64,000 bases of DNA, taken from contig NZ_JBAJII010000001.1 in the NCBI RefSeq assembly GCF_036867195.1, forward strand, positions 124,001 to 188,000. The letters run 5' to 3'. This DNA comes from Arthrobacter sp. Soc17.1.1.1. GTDB taxonomy: Bacteria > Actinomycetota > Actinomycetes > Actinomycetales > Micrococcaceae. Made by a program: the position numbers and the translations under genes. Shown here piece after piece: positions 50,103-58,854 of the stretch (the stretch's first letter is position 1; every line of letters starts with the position of its first letter). The notes beneath the pieces are model-generated. The model ran no database searches, was not told where the DNA came from, and saw only the letters and a list, made by a program, of their open reading frames with translations.

Positions 50103-52148
50103 CTACGAGACGGTGGTGCCTGAGACCTTCCTCGTGAGCACGGCGACGGAGCGGGGTGCCAGCTTCGACTCCTCGCCGGTGAGCGTGTCGCCGTCGACGC
50201 CGGTGATGTCCACCGGCGCGTCGGTGCGGTTGATGAGGAAGACGTAGTCCGTGCCGTCGCCGGTGCGGATGACCTGCTCGACGGCGCCGCGGAGCTCGGC
50301 GGGCAGCTCGCCGGCGATCCCGGCGCGGGCGGCGAGGTCCGCGAGGACCGGTGCGATGCCTTCGGCGCCGAGGTGTGCGCCCACGTAGGCGGCACTGCCG
50401 GACCCTACGGCGCGGCGCGTGACGGCGGCATCGCCGGCGTGCTCGCCGCTCGTGTAGCGGGTGAGGACCTCGAGGTCGTCCGCGCGGGGGTGCACGCGGT
50501 CGGCCCACAGGGTCGCGGCGGTGCCGTTGTCCAGCTGCACGGTCTCGCCGTCGAGCAGGGGGCCGAACTCGTCGACGCGCACGCCGAGCAGGTCCGCGAG
50601 GGCTCCCGGGTAGCCGCCGAGCCAGATGTGGTCGTTCTCGTCCGTGATACCGCTGAAGTAGCTCGCGACGAGGTGCCCGCCGCTGCCCACGTACTCCTCG
50701 AGGCGCGTCTTCAGGGCGGCCGGGACCACGTGGAGGACGGGCGCGACGACGAGGCCGTAGCCGGTCAGGTCCGTCGCGGCGGGGACCACGTCGGCGCGGA
50801 TGCCGAGGGCCAGGAACGCCGAGTACCAGTCCAGGGCCTCCTGCCTGTAGCGCAGGCGATCGGAAGGGTGGGAGTCCTGTTCGGACGCCCACCAGGAGTC
50901 CCAGTCGAAGAGGATGGCGGCGGGCGCGGCGCTGCGGCGCGATCCGACGACGGCGGAGAGCTCGCCGAGCTCGCGGCCGAGGTCCACGACGTCGCGGAAG
51001 ATCGGGCTGTCCTCGCCGGCGTGGGGGACCATCGCGGAGTGGAACTTCTCGGCGCCGGCCTTGGACTGCCGCCACTGGAAGTAGCAGACGGCGTCCGCGC
51101 CGTGGGCCACGTGGGTGAGGGAGTCCCGGCGCAGCGCCCCGGACTTCTTCGGGGTGTTGACGGGCTGCCAGTTCACGGCGCTCGTGGAGTGCTCCATGAG
51201 GAACCAGGGCCTGCCGCCGGCGATGTTGCCGGTGAGGTTCGCGGAGAAGGAGAGCTCGTCGACGGCCTGCGGACCGGGCACGAAGTAGTGGTCGTTGGCG
51301 ACGAAGTCCACCTCGGCGGCCCAGTCGGCGTAGTCCATGCCCTTCGTCTCGCCCATGACCATGAAGTTCGTGGTGACGGGGATGTCCGGGGTGATGCGGT
51401 TGAGGATGTCGCGTTCCTCGCGCAGGTACTGCTTCAGGGCGTCCGAGGAGAAACGCTTGAAGTCGAGCTGCTGCGTGGGGTTCGGGTGCGAGGCAGCCTG
51501 GCGCGGAGGCAGGATCTGCTCGAACCGCGTGTACCGCTGAGACCAGAAGTCGGTGCCCCAGGCGTCGTTCAGGGCGTCGATGCTGCCGTAGCGGTCGGTG
51601 AGCCACGTGCGGAAGGCGCGGGCGGCGTCGTCGGAGTAGTCGTAGATGTTGTGGCAGCCGAGCTCGTTGGACACGTGCCAGGCGCAGACGGCCGGGTGGT
51701 TCCCGTACCGCTCGGCCATGGCTGTGACGAGCTTCAGGGCGTGCTCGCGGAAGACGGGGCTGGTGGGACGCCAGTGCTGGCGCGCACCGGGCCAGAGGGT
51801 GCCGCCGTCGGCGGTGACCGGCAGGATCTCCGGGTGTTCGGTGGCGAGCCACGGGGGCGGGGAGGCGGTGGCGGTGGCGAGGTCCACGGCGATGCCGTGG
51901 GCGTGCAGGAGCTCGATGACCTCGTCCAGCCACGCGAAGTTCCAGGTGTCGCGCTCGGGCTGCAGGCGCGCCCAGGAGAAGATCGCGAGCGACACCACGT
52001 TGACGCCGGCCTCCCGCATGAGCCGTACGTCCTCGTCCCACGTCTCACGCGGCCACTGCTCCGGGTTGTAGTCGGCGCCGTAAGCCATGCGCCTGCGGTT
52101 CGGCTCGGACGGCCAGCGCAGCCAGCGGTGGGTGGTGGGTGTTGACAC
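50103..52148 (-). CDS. Beta-galactosidase, GH42
   Basis: A 681-residue cytoplasmic GH42 beta-galactosidase. The N-terminal TIM barrel begins MAYGADYNPEQWPRETWDED; acid/base Glu162 lies in HVSNELG and nucleophile Glu319 in FLMEHST. A trimerisation domain and a small beta domain follow. The start is GTG at 52148 with AAGGAG upstream. No signal peptide, so it cleaves imported galactooligosaccharides. Between the binding-protein gene and the galactanase gene in the operon, it fits degradation of galactan fragments. Confidence 0.95.
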   Translation of the reverse strand: MSTPTTHRWLRWPSEPNRRRMAYGADYNPEQWPRETWDEDVRLMREAGVNVVSLAIFSWARLQPERDTWNFAWLDEVIELLHAHGIAVDLATATASPPPWLATEHPEILPVTADGGTLWPGARQHWRPTSPVFREHALKLVTAMAERYGNHPAVCAWHVSNELGCHNIYDYSDDAARAFRTWLTDRYGSIDALNDAWGTDFWSQRYTRFEQILPPRQAASHPNPTQQLDFKRFSSDALKQYLREERDILNRITPDIPVTTNFMVMGETKGMDYADWAAEVDFVANDHYFVPGPQAVDELSFSANLTGNIAGGRPWFLMEHSTSAVNWQPVNTPKKSGALRRDSLTHVAHGADAVCYFQWRQSKAGAEKFHSAMVPHAGEDSPIFRDVVDLGRELGELSAVVGSRRSAAPAAILFDWDSWWASEQDSHPSDRLRYRQEALDWYSAFLALGIRADVVPAATDLTGYGLVVAPVLHVVPAALKTRLEEYVGSGGHLVASYFSGITDENDHIWLGGYPGALADLLGVRVDEFGPLLDGETVQLDNGTAATLWADRVHPRADDLEVLTRYTSGEHAGDAAVTRRAVGSGSAAYVGAHLGAEGIAPVLADLAARAGIAGELPAELRGAVEQVIRTGDGTDYVFLINRTDAPVDITGVDGDTLTGEESKLAPRSVAVLTRKVSGTTVS

Positions 52149-52255
52149 GGTACAGCTCCTTGGGGTGTTGCCTGAGGCTCTTGTGACGCACGCGGGGCGC
52201 TCCCCGCCGTGCCTCCCGGAGGGCGACGACGGCGGGGACCGGCGGGATGTGGAAC

Positions 52256-52291
52256 GGGCCGGGCGGGTGCGCGCGAGCTCCCGCCCGGCCC
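52256..52291 (-). terminator. Intercistronic hairpin between binding protein and GH42 genes
   Basis: GGGCCGGGCGGG (52256-52267) and CCCGCCCGGCCC (52280-52291) form a perfect 12-base-pair stem 28 bases after the stop of the binding-protein gene, with no T-run. Probably a partial terminator or mRNA stabiliser favouring the binding protein. Confidence 0.6.
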
Positions 52292-52319
52292 GGGTCTGGT
52301 GGTGCAGGTGCGGCCAGGA

Positions 52320-53672
52320 CTACTCCGAGACGGTGAAGCCCTGCTCGGTGCCGTACTTGATGCTGGCGTCCTGCCAGGCCTTCAGGCCGTCCTCGAGCGG
52401 GGTGTCCGAGACGTAGGCCTGGCCCACGGTGTCGTTGAAGACGCTGTTCGCGTAGACCTGGAAGGGAAGGTAGGACCAGCCGTCGGAGACGTTCTGCGCT
52501 GACTCGGCGAAGATCTCGTTGGCCTTCTGGCCGCCGAAGTACTCGAACTCGGCGTTGAGGAACTCCTCGGACTCGAGCGCGGCCGACGTCGCGGGGAACG
52601 CACCGCCGTCGATCCTGGTCTGGACGCCGTCACCCACGTTGGCGTAGTCGAGGAAGGCGTACGCGAGAGCGCCCTGCTCGCTCGCTGCGGGGATGGTCAG
52701 CGAGGAGCCGCCGTTCTCGGCGCTCGCGGTGCCGCCCTCTTCCCACTGGGGGAGCGGTGCCGCGCGCCACTTGCCGGCGGCCGCGGGGACGCCGGAGGTG
52801 AAGTTGCCGGGCATCCAGGCACCGGTGGCGAGGGTGGCGATGGTGCCGGTGCCCAGGCCCTGGTACCACTCGTCGCTCCAGGAGCTGATGGGGGCCAGGA
52901 GGTCCTCGTCGAGGAGCTGCTGCCAGGTCGCGGCGAACTTCGTGGAGCCCTCGTCGGAGAAGTCGACCTTCACGTCGGTGCCGTCCACGGTGTAGGGCTT
53001 GCCGCCGGCCTGCCAGATGAGGCTGGTGGCGAAGCCGGCGTCGCCCGTGTCATTGGCGATGTACACGTTGGGGTCGGCCGCGTGGAGTGCTCGGGCCGCC
53101 TCGAGGTATTCGTCCCACGTGGTGGGCACCTCCACGCCGTACTTCTCGAAGACCTCGGTGTTGTAGAACAGGGCCATGGGCCCGGAGTCCATCGGGAGGC
53201 CGTAGATGCCCTCGTTCGCCTGGACGGAGCTCCACGGGCCGGGGCTGAAGGTGTCGGCGAGGTCGCCGGCGCCGTAGCCGCTGAGGTTCTGGACGGATTC
53301 GGCGAGGGCGAACTGGGGGAGGGCGTAGTACTCGATCTGCGCGACGTCGGGCACACCCGACCCGGCGGCGATGGCGTTCTGCAGCGCCGTGTACTGGTCG
53401 TTGCCCGTACCGGCGTTCACGAGGTCGATGTTCACGTTCGGGTGCTCGGCCTCGAAGTCCTCGACGACCTTCTCCAGGGTGGGCTCCCAGGCCCAGACGG
53501 TGAGATCGCCGCCGGCCTCGAGGGCCGCCTGGACGTCGTCGGCGCTGACCTCTTCGGGGGCCGCGCCGCCGGCGTCGTTCCCACCTCCGCCACCGCAGGC
53601 GGTGAGGGCGAGGGCCGCGGCGAGGGCGAGTGCCGAACCGCGCAGCACTGCCGGGGAGATTCTGCTCTTCAT
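52320..53672 (-). CDS. Sugar ABC transporter substrate-binding lipoprotein
   Basis: A 450-residue extracytoplasmic binding protein of the CUT1 (family 1) type. Lipoprotein signal with lipobox LTAC (Cys near residue 26) followed by a Gly-rich linker. The solute-binding fold shows DLTVWAWEPTLEKVVEDFEAEHPNVNI, GLPMDSGPMALFYNTEVFEKYG and YVSDTPLEDGLKAWQD. ATG 53672 follows AAAGGAA. It is the capture component for galactooligosaccharides in the LacI-controlled operon; the ligand is inferred from context. Confidence 0.93.
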   Translation of the reverse strand: MKSRISPAVLRGSALALAAALALTACGGGGGNDAGGAAPEEVSADDVQAALEAGGDLTVWAWEPTLEKVVEDFEAEHPNVNIDLVNAGTGNDQYTALQNAIAAGSGVPDVAQIEYYALPQFALAESVQNLSGYGAGDLADTFSPGPWSSVQANEGIYGLPMDSGPMALFYNTEVFEKYGVEVPTTWDEYLEAARALHAADPNVYIANDTGDAGFATSLIWQAGGKPYTVDGTDVKVDFSDEGSTKFAATWQQLLDEDLLAPISSWSDEWYQGLGTGTIATLATGAWMPGNFTSGVPAAAGKWRAAPLPQWEEGGTASAENGGSSLTIPAASEQGALAYAFLDYANVGDGVQTRIDGGAFPATSAALESEEFLNAEFEYFGGQKANEIFAESAQNVSDGWSYLPFQVYANSVFNDTVGQAYVSDTPLEDGLKAWQDASIKYGTEQGFTVSE

Positions 53673-53710
53673 GGGGTTCCTTTTCACATCATCGTTGTCG
53701 GAAGGGGCTT

Positions 53711-54649
53711 TTACTCTTTGACGGCGCCGGCACTGAGGCCGGACTGCCAGTAGCGCTGCAGCAGGAGGAACGCTGCGATCAGCGGGAGGATGGTGAGGAG
53801 CGAGCCGGTGATGACGAGGTTGAAGATCGCCTCGCCGCCGGCCGTCGAGGCCTGCGCGTTCCACGCGTTCAGGCCCAGGGTCAGCGGGTACCAGGCCGGG
53901 TCCTTCAGCATGATCAGCGGCAGGAAGTAGTTGTTCCAGGTGGCCACCATGGTGAACAGCAGCACCGTGACGATGCCCGGGCCCAGCAGCGGCAGGCAGA
54001 TCTGGAAGAAGGTGCGGAACTCGCCGGCGCCGTCCATGCGGGCCGATTCCAGCAGCTCGGTGGGGATGGCCTCGGAGGCGAACGTCCACATCAGGTACAG
54101 GCCGAACGGGGAGATGAGGGACGGGATGATCACCGACCACGGGGTGTTGGTGAGGCCCATCTCGCTGAACATGAGGAACGTGGGTACCGCCAGGGCGGTG
54201 CCGGGGACGGCCACCGCGCCGATGACGACGGCGAACACGGCCTTCTTGCCGGGGAAGGCGAACTTGGCCAGCGCGTACCCGCCGAGGACGGCCAGGAACG
54301 TCGCCCCGCCGGCACCGAGCACCACGTACAGCACGGTGTTGAGGAACCAGCGGCCGAAGATGCCGTCGTCGTAGGCGAGGGTGTCGCCGATGTTCGTGAA
54401 CAGGGCGAAGTCGCCGCTGAACCAGAGGCCGAACGAGGTGAAGAGATCGGCCTGGGTCTTCGACGAGTTGATGACCAGCCAGACCAGTGGGATGAGGCTG
54501 TAGACCAGGACGACGCCCGTGAGGACGGTCAGCAGGACGCTGCGCTTCGGGTTGTCCACGCCGCGGCGTGTGCTCCTCATGCGCACGTACGCGGGCTTCT
54601 GCTTGGTCCTGTGCTTGTCCGTGCGGGTGGGTTCGACGGCGACGCTCAT
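53711..54649 (-). CDS. Sugar ABC transporter permease (MalG type)
   Basis: A 312-residue permease with six membrane segments and the EAA loop TELLESARMDGAGEFRTFFQICLPLLGPG. It is the MalG-like partner of the next gene upstream; the two are separated by only 2 bases. No ATPase gene lies in the operon, so a shared MsiK-type ATPase encoded elsewhere probably energises transport. Confidence 0.94.
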   Translation of the reverse strand: MSVAVEPTRTDKHRTKQKPAYVRMRSTRRGVDNPKRSVLLTVLTGVVLVYSLIPLVWLVINSSKTQADLFTSFGLWFSGDFALFTNIGDTLAYDDGIFGRWFLNTVLYVVLGAGGATFLAVLGGYALAKFAFPGKKAVFAVVIGAVAVPGTALAVPTFLMFSEMGLTNTPWSVIIPSLISPFGLYLMWTFASEAIPTELLESARMDGAGEFRTFFQICLPLLGPGIVTVLLFTMVATWNNYFLPLIMLKDPAWYPLTLGLNAWNAQASTAGGEAIFNLVITGSLLTILPLIAAFLLLQRYWQSGLSAGAVKE

Positions 54650-54651
54650 GG

Positions 54652-55590
54652 TCAGCCCTCCTTCCGCATGCCGCGCAGCTGCACGGCGTAGGCGATGACC
54701 ATGGTGATGACGCCCATGATGATGGCCACGGTGGCGGAGTAGTTGTACTGCTGGCCGGAGAAGCTCAGCGAGTAGGCGTACAGGTTCGGGGTGAAGTACG
54801 TGGAGATGGAGTTCGGCGCGAGGCTCTGCAGGATGGCGGGCTCGTTGAAGAGCTGGAAGCTGCCGATCACCGAGAAGATGCCGGCCACCACCATGGCCCC
54901 GCGGATGGCGGGCAGCTTGATGGCGGTGACGAGGCGGAACTGGCTGGCGCCGTCGATCTCCGCGGCCTCGTAGAGGGACTTCGGGATCACGCTGAGGGCG
55001 GAGTAGAAGATCAGCATGTTGTAGCCGATGAACTCCCAGGTGACGATATTGCCGATCGAGGCGAGGATCAGCTCGGGAGAGAGCGGGTTCGGCAGACTGA
55101 TGCCGAGGGCGCTGTTGATGTTGCCCACCAGACCGAAGCGTGTGCCGTACATGAAGCCCCACATGAGGCTGGCGACGACGGCGGGTACCGCGTACGGCAG
55201 GAAGATCGAGATGCGGAAGAAGGACTTCCCGTAGAGCCTGCCGCTGTCCAGGGCCAGTGCCACCAGCAGGGCGATCAACAGCATGACCGGCACCTGCACC
55301 GCGAGGAAGAGGACCACGCGGAGGAGGGAGGACCAGAACTGGGGATCCTGCAGGGCCTGGCTGTAGTTGGCGAGGCCTACGAAGCCGTTGCCGCCCACGA
55401 GCTGGTTGCGGAAGAAGCTGAGCCAGATGGAGTAGGCGATGGGGGCCAGGAAGACGACCGCGAAGACCGCCATGAAGGGGCCGATGAACAGCCAGCCGGA
55501 CCAGGAGGACTTCCGGAGGCGCTTCTGCGCTCGCTGCGCGGGACGGGGCTGCGTGCCGAGCGTGGCCGGTGGGGGTGACGCCGTCGTCAT
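54652..55590 (-). CDS. Sugar ABC transporter permease (MalF type)
   Basis: A 312-residue permease with a cytoplasmic N-terminus (Pro/Arg/Lys-rich, about 30 residues) and six membrane segments; the EAA loop is KSLYEAAEIDGASQFRLVTAIKLPAIRG. It is the first gene of the operon, directly downstream of the two LacI-type palindromes, so it carries the regulated promoter. ATG 55590 has AAGGATCC upstream. Confidence 0.94.
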   Translation of the reverse strand: MTTASPPPATLGTQPRPAQRAQKRLRKSSWSGWLFIGPFMAVFAVVFLAPIAYSIWLSFFRNQLVGGNGFVGLANYSQALQDPQFWSSLLRVVLFLAVQVPVMLLIALLVALALDSGRLYGKSFFRISIFLPYAVPAVVASLMWGFMYGTRFGLVGNINSALGISLPNPLSPELILASIGNIVTWEFIGYNMLIFYSALSVIPKSLYEAAEIDGASQFRLVTAIKLPAIRGAMVVAGIFSVIGSFQLFNEPAILQSLAPNSISTYFTPNLYAYSLSFSGQQYNYSATVAIIMGVITMVIAYAVQLRGMRKEG

Positions 55591-55615
55591 GGGTGGATCC
55601 TTCTGACTCTCGGTG

Positions 55616-55665
55616 ATGTTTGCGCAAACATAACAGACCTGGCTGATAGATGTTTACGTAAACAT
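55616..55665. promoter_or_regulatory. Two 16-base LacI-type operators
   Basis: ATGTTTGCGCAAACAT (55616-55631) and ATGTTTACGTAAACAT (55650-55665) are both perfect palindromes with the central CG/AC-GT typical of LacI-GalR sites, 34 bases centre to centre, between divergent permease and regulator genes. Confidence 0.9.
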
Positions 55666-55683
55666 TGTTGTTACGATGGTCAC

Positions 55684-56718
55684 ATGTCCACTCCGCCGCG
55701 TCAACACCTCCTCCGCGAGGACCGGCGGGTCTCCATGTCCGATGTCGCCCGGCTGGCCGGCGTCTCGGCGCAGACGGTGTCGCGGGTATCCAACGGCAGC
55801 CCGGGTGTCATCGAGGCGACGCGCCAGCAGGTCATCCGTGCCATGGACGAGCTGGGCTACCGGCCCAACAGTGCGGCGCGGGCCCTGAAGCGGGGGAGCT
55901 TCCGGACCCTTGGCGTCATCCTCTTCACGCTCTCCACCACCGGCAACGTCCGCACGCTCGAGGCCATCGCCGCGCGCGCCGCCGAGGAGGATTACGCCAT
56001 CACGCTGATCCCCGTCTCGGCGCCCACGCAGGCGGGCGTGCGGGGCGCCTTCTCACGGCTGAACGAGCTGGCGGTCGACGCGATCATCGTGATCATGGAG
56101 GTCCACCTGCTCGACGCCGCGACGGTATCCCTGCCGCCGGGCGTGCACGCCGTGGTCGTCGACTCCGATGCGAGCGACGGGTACAGCGTCATCGACACGG
56201 ACCAGGCCGACGGCGCGCAGCAGGCCGTGGAGCACCTGCTGGACCTGGGGCATGCGACGGTGTGGCATGTAGCCGGGCCGTCGGCGTCCTTCGCGTCGGA
56301 GCGGCGTGTCAACGCCTGGCGTTCCACCCTCGCTGCCCGGGGTCGGGAGGAGCCGCCGCTGCTGCGCGGGGACTGGTCGGCGGACTCGGGCTACCTCGCC
56401 GGCCTCACTCTGGCGTCCTCCGACTGCACCGCGGTGTTCGTGGGGAACGACCAGATGGCACTGGGGGTGCTGCGGGCGTTCCACGAGAAGGGCATCCGGG
56501 TGCCGCAGGACGTCTCGATCGTCGGCTTCGACGACATCCCGGACAGCACCTCCTTCAGCCCGCCGCTGACCACCGTGCACCAGGACTTCGCGGAGGTGGG
56601 CCGGCGCTGCGTGGACAAGGTGCTGAAGCAGATGCGGGAGAACTCGACGGAGCCGGGACGGGAGCTGGTCCCGACGCGCCTGGTGGTGCGGGAGAGCACC
56701 GCGGCCCTGGAGCGTTGA
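55684..56718 (+). CDS. LacI-family transcriptional regulator of the galactan locus
   Basis: A 344-residue LacI-type repressor: N-terminal helix-turn-helix SDVARLAGVSAQTVSRVSNG with hinge helix RPNSAARALKRG, then the periplasmic-binding-protein-like effector domain (VFVGNDQMALGVLRAF, SIVGFDDIPDS). Its ATG lies 18 bases after the proximal operator and TACGAT (55672-55677) is a plausible -10 box, so the mRNA may be leaderless and the gene autoregulated. Effector probably galactose or a galactooligosaccharide, by context. Confidence 0.94.
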   Translation: MSTPPRQHLLREDRRVSMSDVARLAGVSAQTVSRVSNGSPGVIEATRQQVIRAMDELGYRPNSAARALKRGSFRTLGVILFTLSTTGNVRTLEAIAARAAEEDYAITLIPVSAPTQAGVRGAFSRLNELAVDAIIVIMEVHLLDAATVSLPPGVHAVVVDSDASDGYSVIDTDQADGAQQAVEHLLDLGHATVWHVAGPSASFASERRVNAWRSTLAARGREEPPLLRGDWSADSGYLAGLTLASSDCTAVFVGNDQMALGVLRAFHEKGIRVPQDVSIVGFDDIPDSTSFSPPLTTVHQDFAEVGRRCVDKVLKQMRENSTEPGRELVPTRLVVRESTAALER

Positions 56719-56760
56719 GCGCGTCTGCGGGTGGTCGGGTCCGTATGCATCGCCTCCCGC

Positions 56761-57099
56761 TCAGGCTGTCCAGCCCAGGAAGGTGCCGCCGACCCACATC
56801 GCGCCGAACCATGTGACCACCGCCGTGACAGGTACCAGAAGCACCCGGTAGGACTGGCGTGACGCCAGCTTCACGCCGATCCAGGTGAGGATCAGCCACC
56901 AGACGAGGAACAGGCCCACGGCCCACAGAGGGGCGGCGAGGCCGCTGACCACATAGAAGTATCCCGCCACCAGGTGCGCGGCCCCGGCAAGCGCGGCAGC
57001 CACGAGATAGAGCACGAGTCTGGCGCCGTGCCTGGCCGGGCGCAGGGGAGGGCGCATGCCTTCAGGGTATTGCGGTCGTGGAGCGGTGTCGCTGATCAT
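56761..57099 (-). CDS. Hypothetical small membrane protein
   Basis: A 112-residue protein with three or four hydrophobic segments (about residues 28-50, 55-75, 85-105) and conserved-looking Trp residues in VGLFLVWWLILTWIGVK. No family recognised. The start may be 57099 or ATG 57057 (MRPPLRPARHG), the latter being preceded by GAAGG. It follows the GNAT gene by 6 bases and may be cotranscribed with it. Confidence 0.7.
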   Translation of the reverse strand: MISDTAPRPQYPEGMRPPLRPARHGARLVLYLVAAALAGAAHLVAGYFYVVSGLAAPLWAVGLFLVWWLILTWIGVKLASRQSYRVLLVPVTAVVTWFGAMWVGGTFLGWTA

Positions 57100-57105
57100 G
57101 CCGGC

Positions 57106-57510
57106 TCAGTGCCCGGGACCGGGGTCCAGGTCGGGGCACCCGGGGTGGTCCGCCAGGAATGAGAAGGCCATCGGGCACTGCGGAACGAGGCTCAGGCGTC
57201 GTCGGTGGGCGTCGAGCACGATGTGGCGCATCAGGGTCACATCCATGCCCTGGTCGCGGAATCCGGGGTGTTCCACTCCGTCGGTCAGGACTACCTGCTC
57301 TCCCTTCACCGTGTACGTGAGGTGAGCGGCGAGGGCGCCGTCGATGAGCAGTTCGAAGCGTCCGTCGAGGGGATTGTCGCGGAAGGTCTCCTCGAGCTGG
57401 TGTCTGGAACCGCGATCCGTCGACTGCTGCGCCCGGACCTCGGGGTCGCCGGGCATCATGTGGAGTTCCTCGACCGGACTGTCAGCCGGGTGGATGGGTT
57501 CTGATCGCAC
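57106..57510 (-). CDS. GNAT-like N-acetyltransferase (YjdJ type)
   Basis: A 134-residue protein whose core RFELLIDGALAAHLTYTVKGEQVVLTDGVEHPGFRDQGMDVTLMRHIVLDAH matches the small YjdJ-type GNAT family (COG2388): the substrate-free short fold with a degenerate acetyl-CoA loop (FRDQGMDVTLM). The final MAFSFLADHP is also typical. An unusual 35-residue N-terminal extension precedes the domain. Acetyl acceptor unknown. Confidence 0.85.
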   Translation of the reverse strand: MRSEPIHPADSPVEELHMMPGDPEVRAQQSTDRGSRHQLEETFRDNPLDGRFELLIDGALAAHLTYTVKGEQVVLTDGVEHPGFRDQGMDVTLMRHIVLDAHRRRLSLVPQCPMAFSFLADHPGCPDLDPGPGH

Positions 57511-57756
57511 CGGAGGCGCGGGCTGGCGGGGCAGACGGAATCTGTCCGGGCCGGAGTCGCAAGTTCGGGCATGGCCGTTTCTCTGTTGGTCCGAAACCTG
57601 GCCCGTGGCTAAACCCCGGTCTCATGACCAGCCTAGCGGGGAGCGCGCCCGGGGGCGAACGGGGCTGTTTCTTGCCTTTCCCGGCACTGACGCCGAAGTC
57701 CGCGCAGCTCTTCCGGGACCGGCGCGCGCATCAGGAGTGCATCAGTGGTCTTCGGG

Positions 57757-58419
57757 TCAGAGTGCGTCGAAGAGCTCCCGCAGCGCCTGATCGCCGGACT
57801 GGGGCTCATCCTGGGTGAGCAGGCCCGCCCGGTCGATGATCTCCTGGGAGATGACGACGACCTTGCGGTTGATGCGCTGGCTGTGGGAGCTGATCCGGTC
57901 GAAGGCCTCGGTGGCGTTGAGGCCGGCACGTCCCATCAGGATGCCCTTGGCCTGCTCGATGACGGCCCGGCTGGCCGCGGATGCAGCGACGGCTTCGTTG
58001 GCGAGGCGGTGGGTGTCCGCGTGGATGGACCGGGTGAGGTCGACGACCAGCGCCCACACCCCGACCGGTTCCTTCTCATCATTGAGGATCAGGTCCGCGG
58101 AGATGAGGAGTTTGTGGGTGTGCCCGTTGAGGTCCCGCAGGGAGGTGTAGACCGATGAGGGTCCTCCGACCGTGGTGACCTTGGTCCAGAACGCCAGCAC
58201 GGAGTCCCGGTCCGCCGGATCGACGTGGGACAGACCGAGTTCGAGGGTGGGGACGACGTCGCCGCGTTCGTAGCCGTGGATCCGGTACAGCTCGTCCGAC
58301 CAGTGGTAGACGTTGTCGGCGAAGTAGTGCTCGACGGTGCCGGTCGGACAGTCGATGAAGTACTCGACACTGGACACGGCCCCGGACACGGGCACAGCGG
58401 GCTCGTTGGTGGTGGTCAT
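57757..58419 (-). CDS. PAS-ANTAR domain regulator
   Basis: A 220-residue protein with an N-terminal PAS fold (about residues 25-130; YHWSDELYRIHGYERGDVVPTLELGLSHVDPADR) and a C-terminal ANTAR domain (about 145-200; SRAVIEQAKGILMGRAGLNATEAFDRISSHSQ). ANTAR domains bind paired RNA hairpins and act as antiterminators; PAS senses an unknown cue. ATG 58419 follows GGGGGAAAG. It is third in a run of minus-strand genes with a GAF-ANTAR regulator and two paralogous small proteins. Confidence 0.93.
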   Translation of the reverse strand: MTTTNEPAVPVSGAVSSVEYFIDCPTGTVEHYFADNVYHWSDELYRIHGYERGDVVPTLELGLSHVDPADRDSVLAFWTKVTTVGGPSSVYTSLRDLNGHTHKLLISADLILNDEKEPVGVWALVVDLTRSIHADTHRLANEAVAASAASRAVIEQAKGILMGRAGLNATEAFDRISSHSQRINRKVVVISQEIIDRAGLLTQDEPQSGDQALRELFDAL

Positions 58420-58506
58420 GGGGGAAAGCCGTTCGACGTGCTCGACACGGGCTGGTGTCTTAACCCGTCTCCAAACGGACAGATTAGCAAAAACCCGCGC
58501 CCGGTC

Positions 58507-58854
58507 CTATGTGGAGTCCGAGGGGCGGTGCCCTCCGCCGTCCTCGTCCAGCTCATCGAGGATGTTCAGGACACCTGTTGCATCCTGGGCGATGGGGTCG
58601 TCACTGGACTCGTCCGTGTAGGGGGCGGTGGGGGCAGGCGTCTCGCTGGTGAGTTCGTTGACCGCGTGGGAGACGAGGTTGCGGTCCTGTGGGGTCAGGA
58701 TGGTCAGCCCGTTGAGGTAGGCATCGATCTCGAACTCGTCGGCGTTCCCGGTGAGGGAGAAATAGCGGAGCCAGACGTTCTCCAGATCGAGCCCGCCGGC
58801 GTGGATGGCGTGCAACGTGCGCTGTCGTTGCTCCTCGGCAGAGTACCGGGTCAT
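58507..58854 (-). CDS. Small ANTAR-associated protein, paralogue A
   Basis: A 115-residue soluble protein. Residues 15-70 share about half their positions with the 84-residue product of 60209-60463: WLRYFSLTGNADEFEIDAYLNGL...RNLVSHAVNEL against WLHYYSVCGNLTLFELDAYLHGM...RNLVALALNEL. The C-terminal 45 residues are acidic and disordered. Its ATG shares a base with the stop of the GAF-ANTAR gene (TGATG), so it is translationally coupled to it. I do not know this family. Confidence 0.82.
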   Translation of the reverse strand: MTRYSAEEQRQRTLHAIHAGGLDLENVWLRYFSLTGNADEFEIDAYLNGLTILTPQDRNLVSHAVNELTSETPAPTAPYTDESSDDPIAQDATGVLNILDELDEDGGGHRPSDST

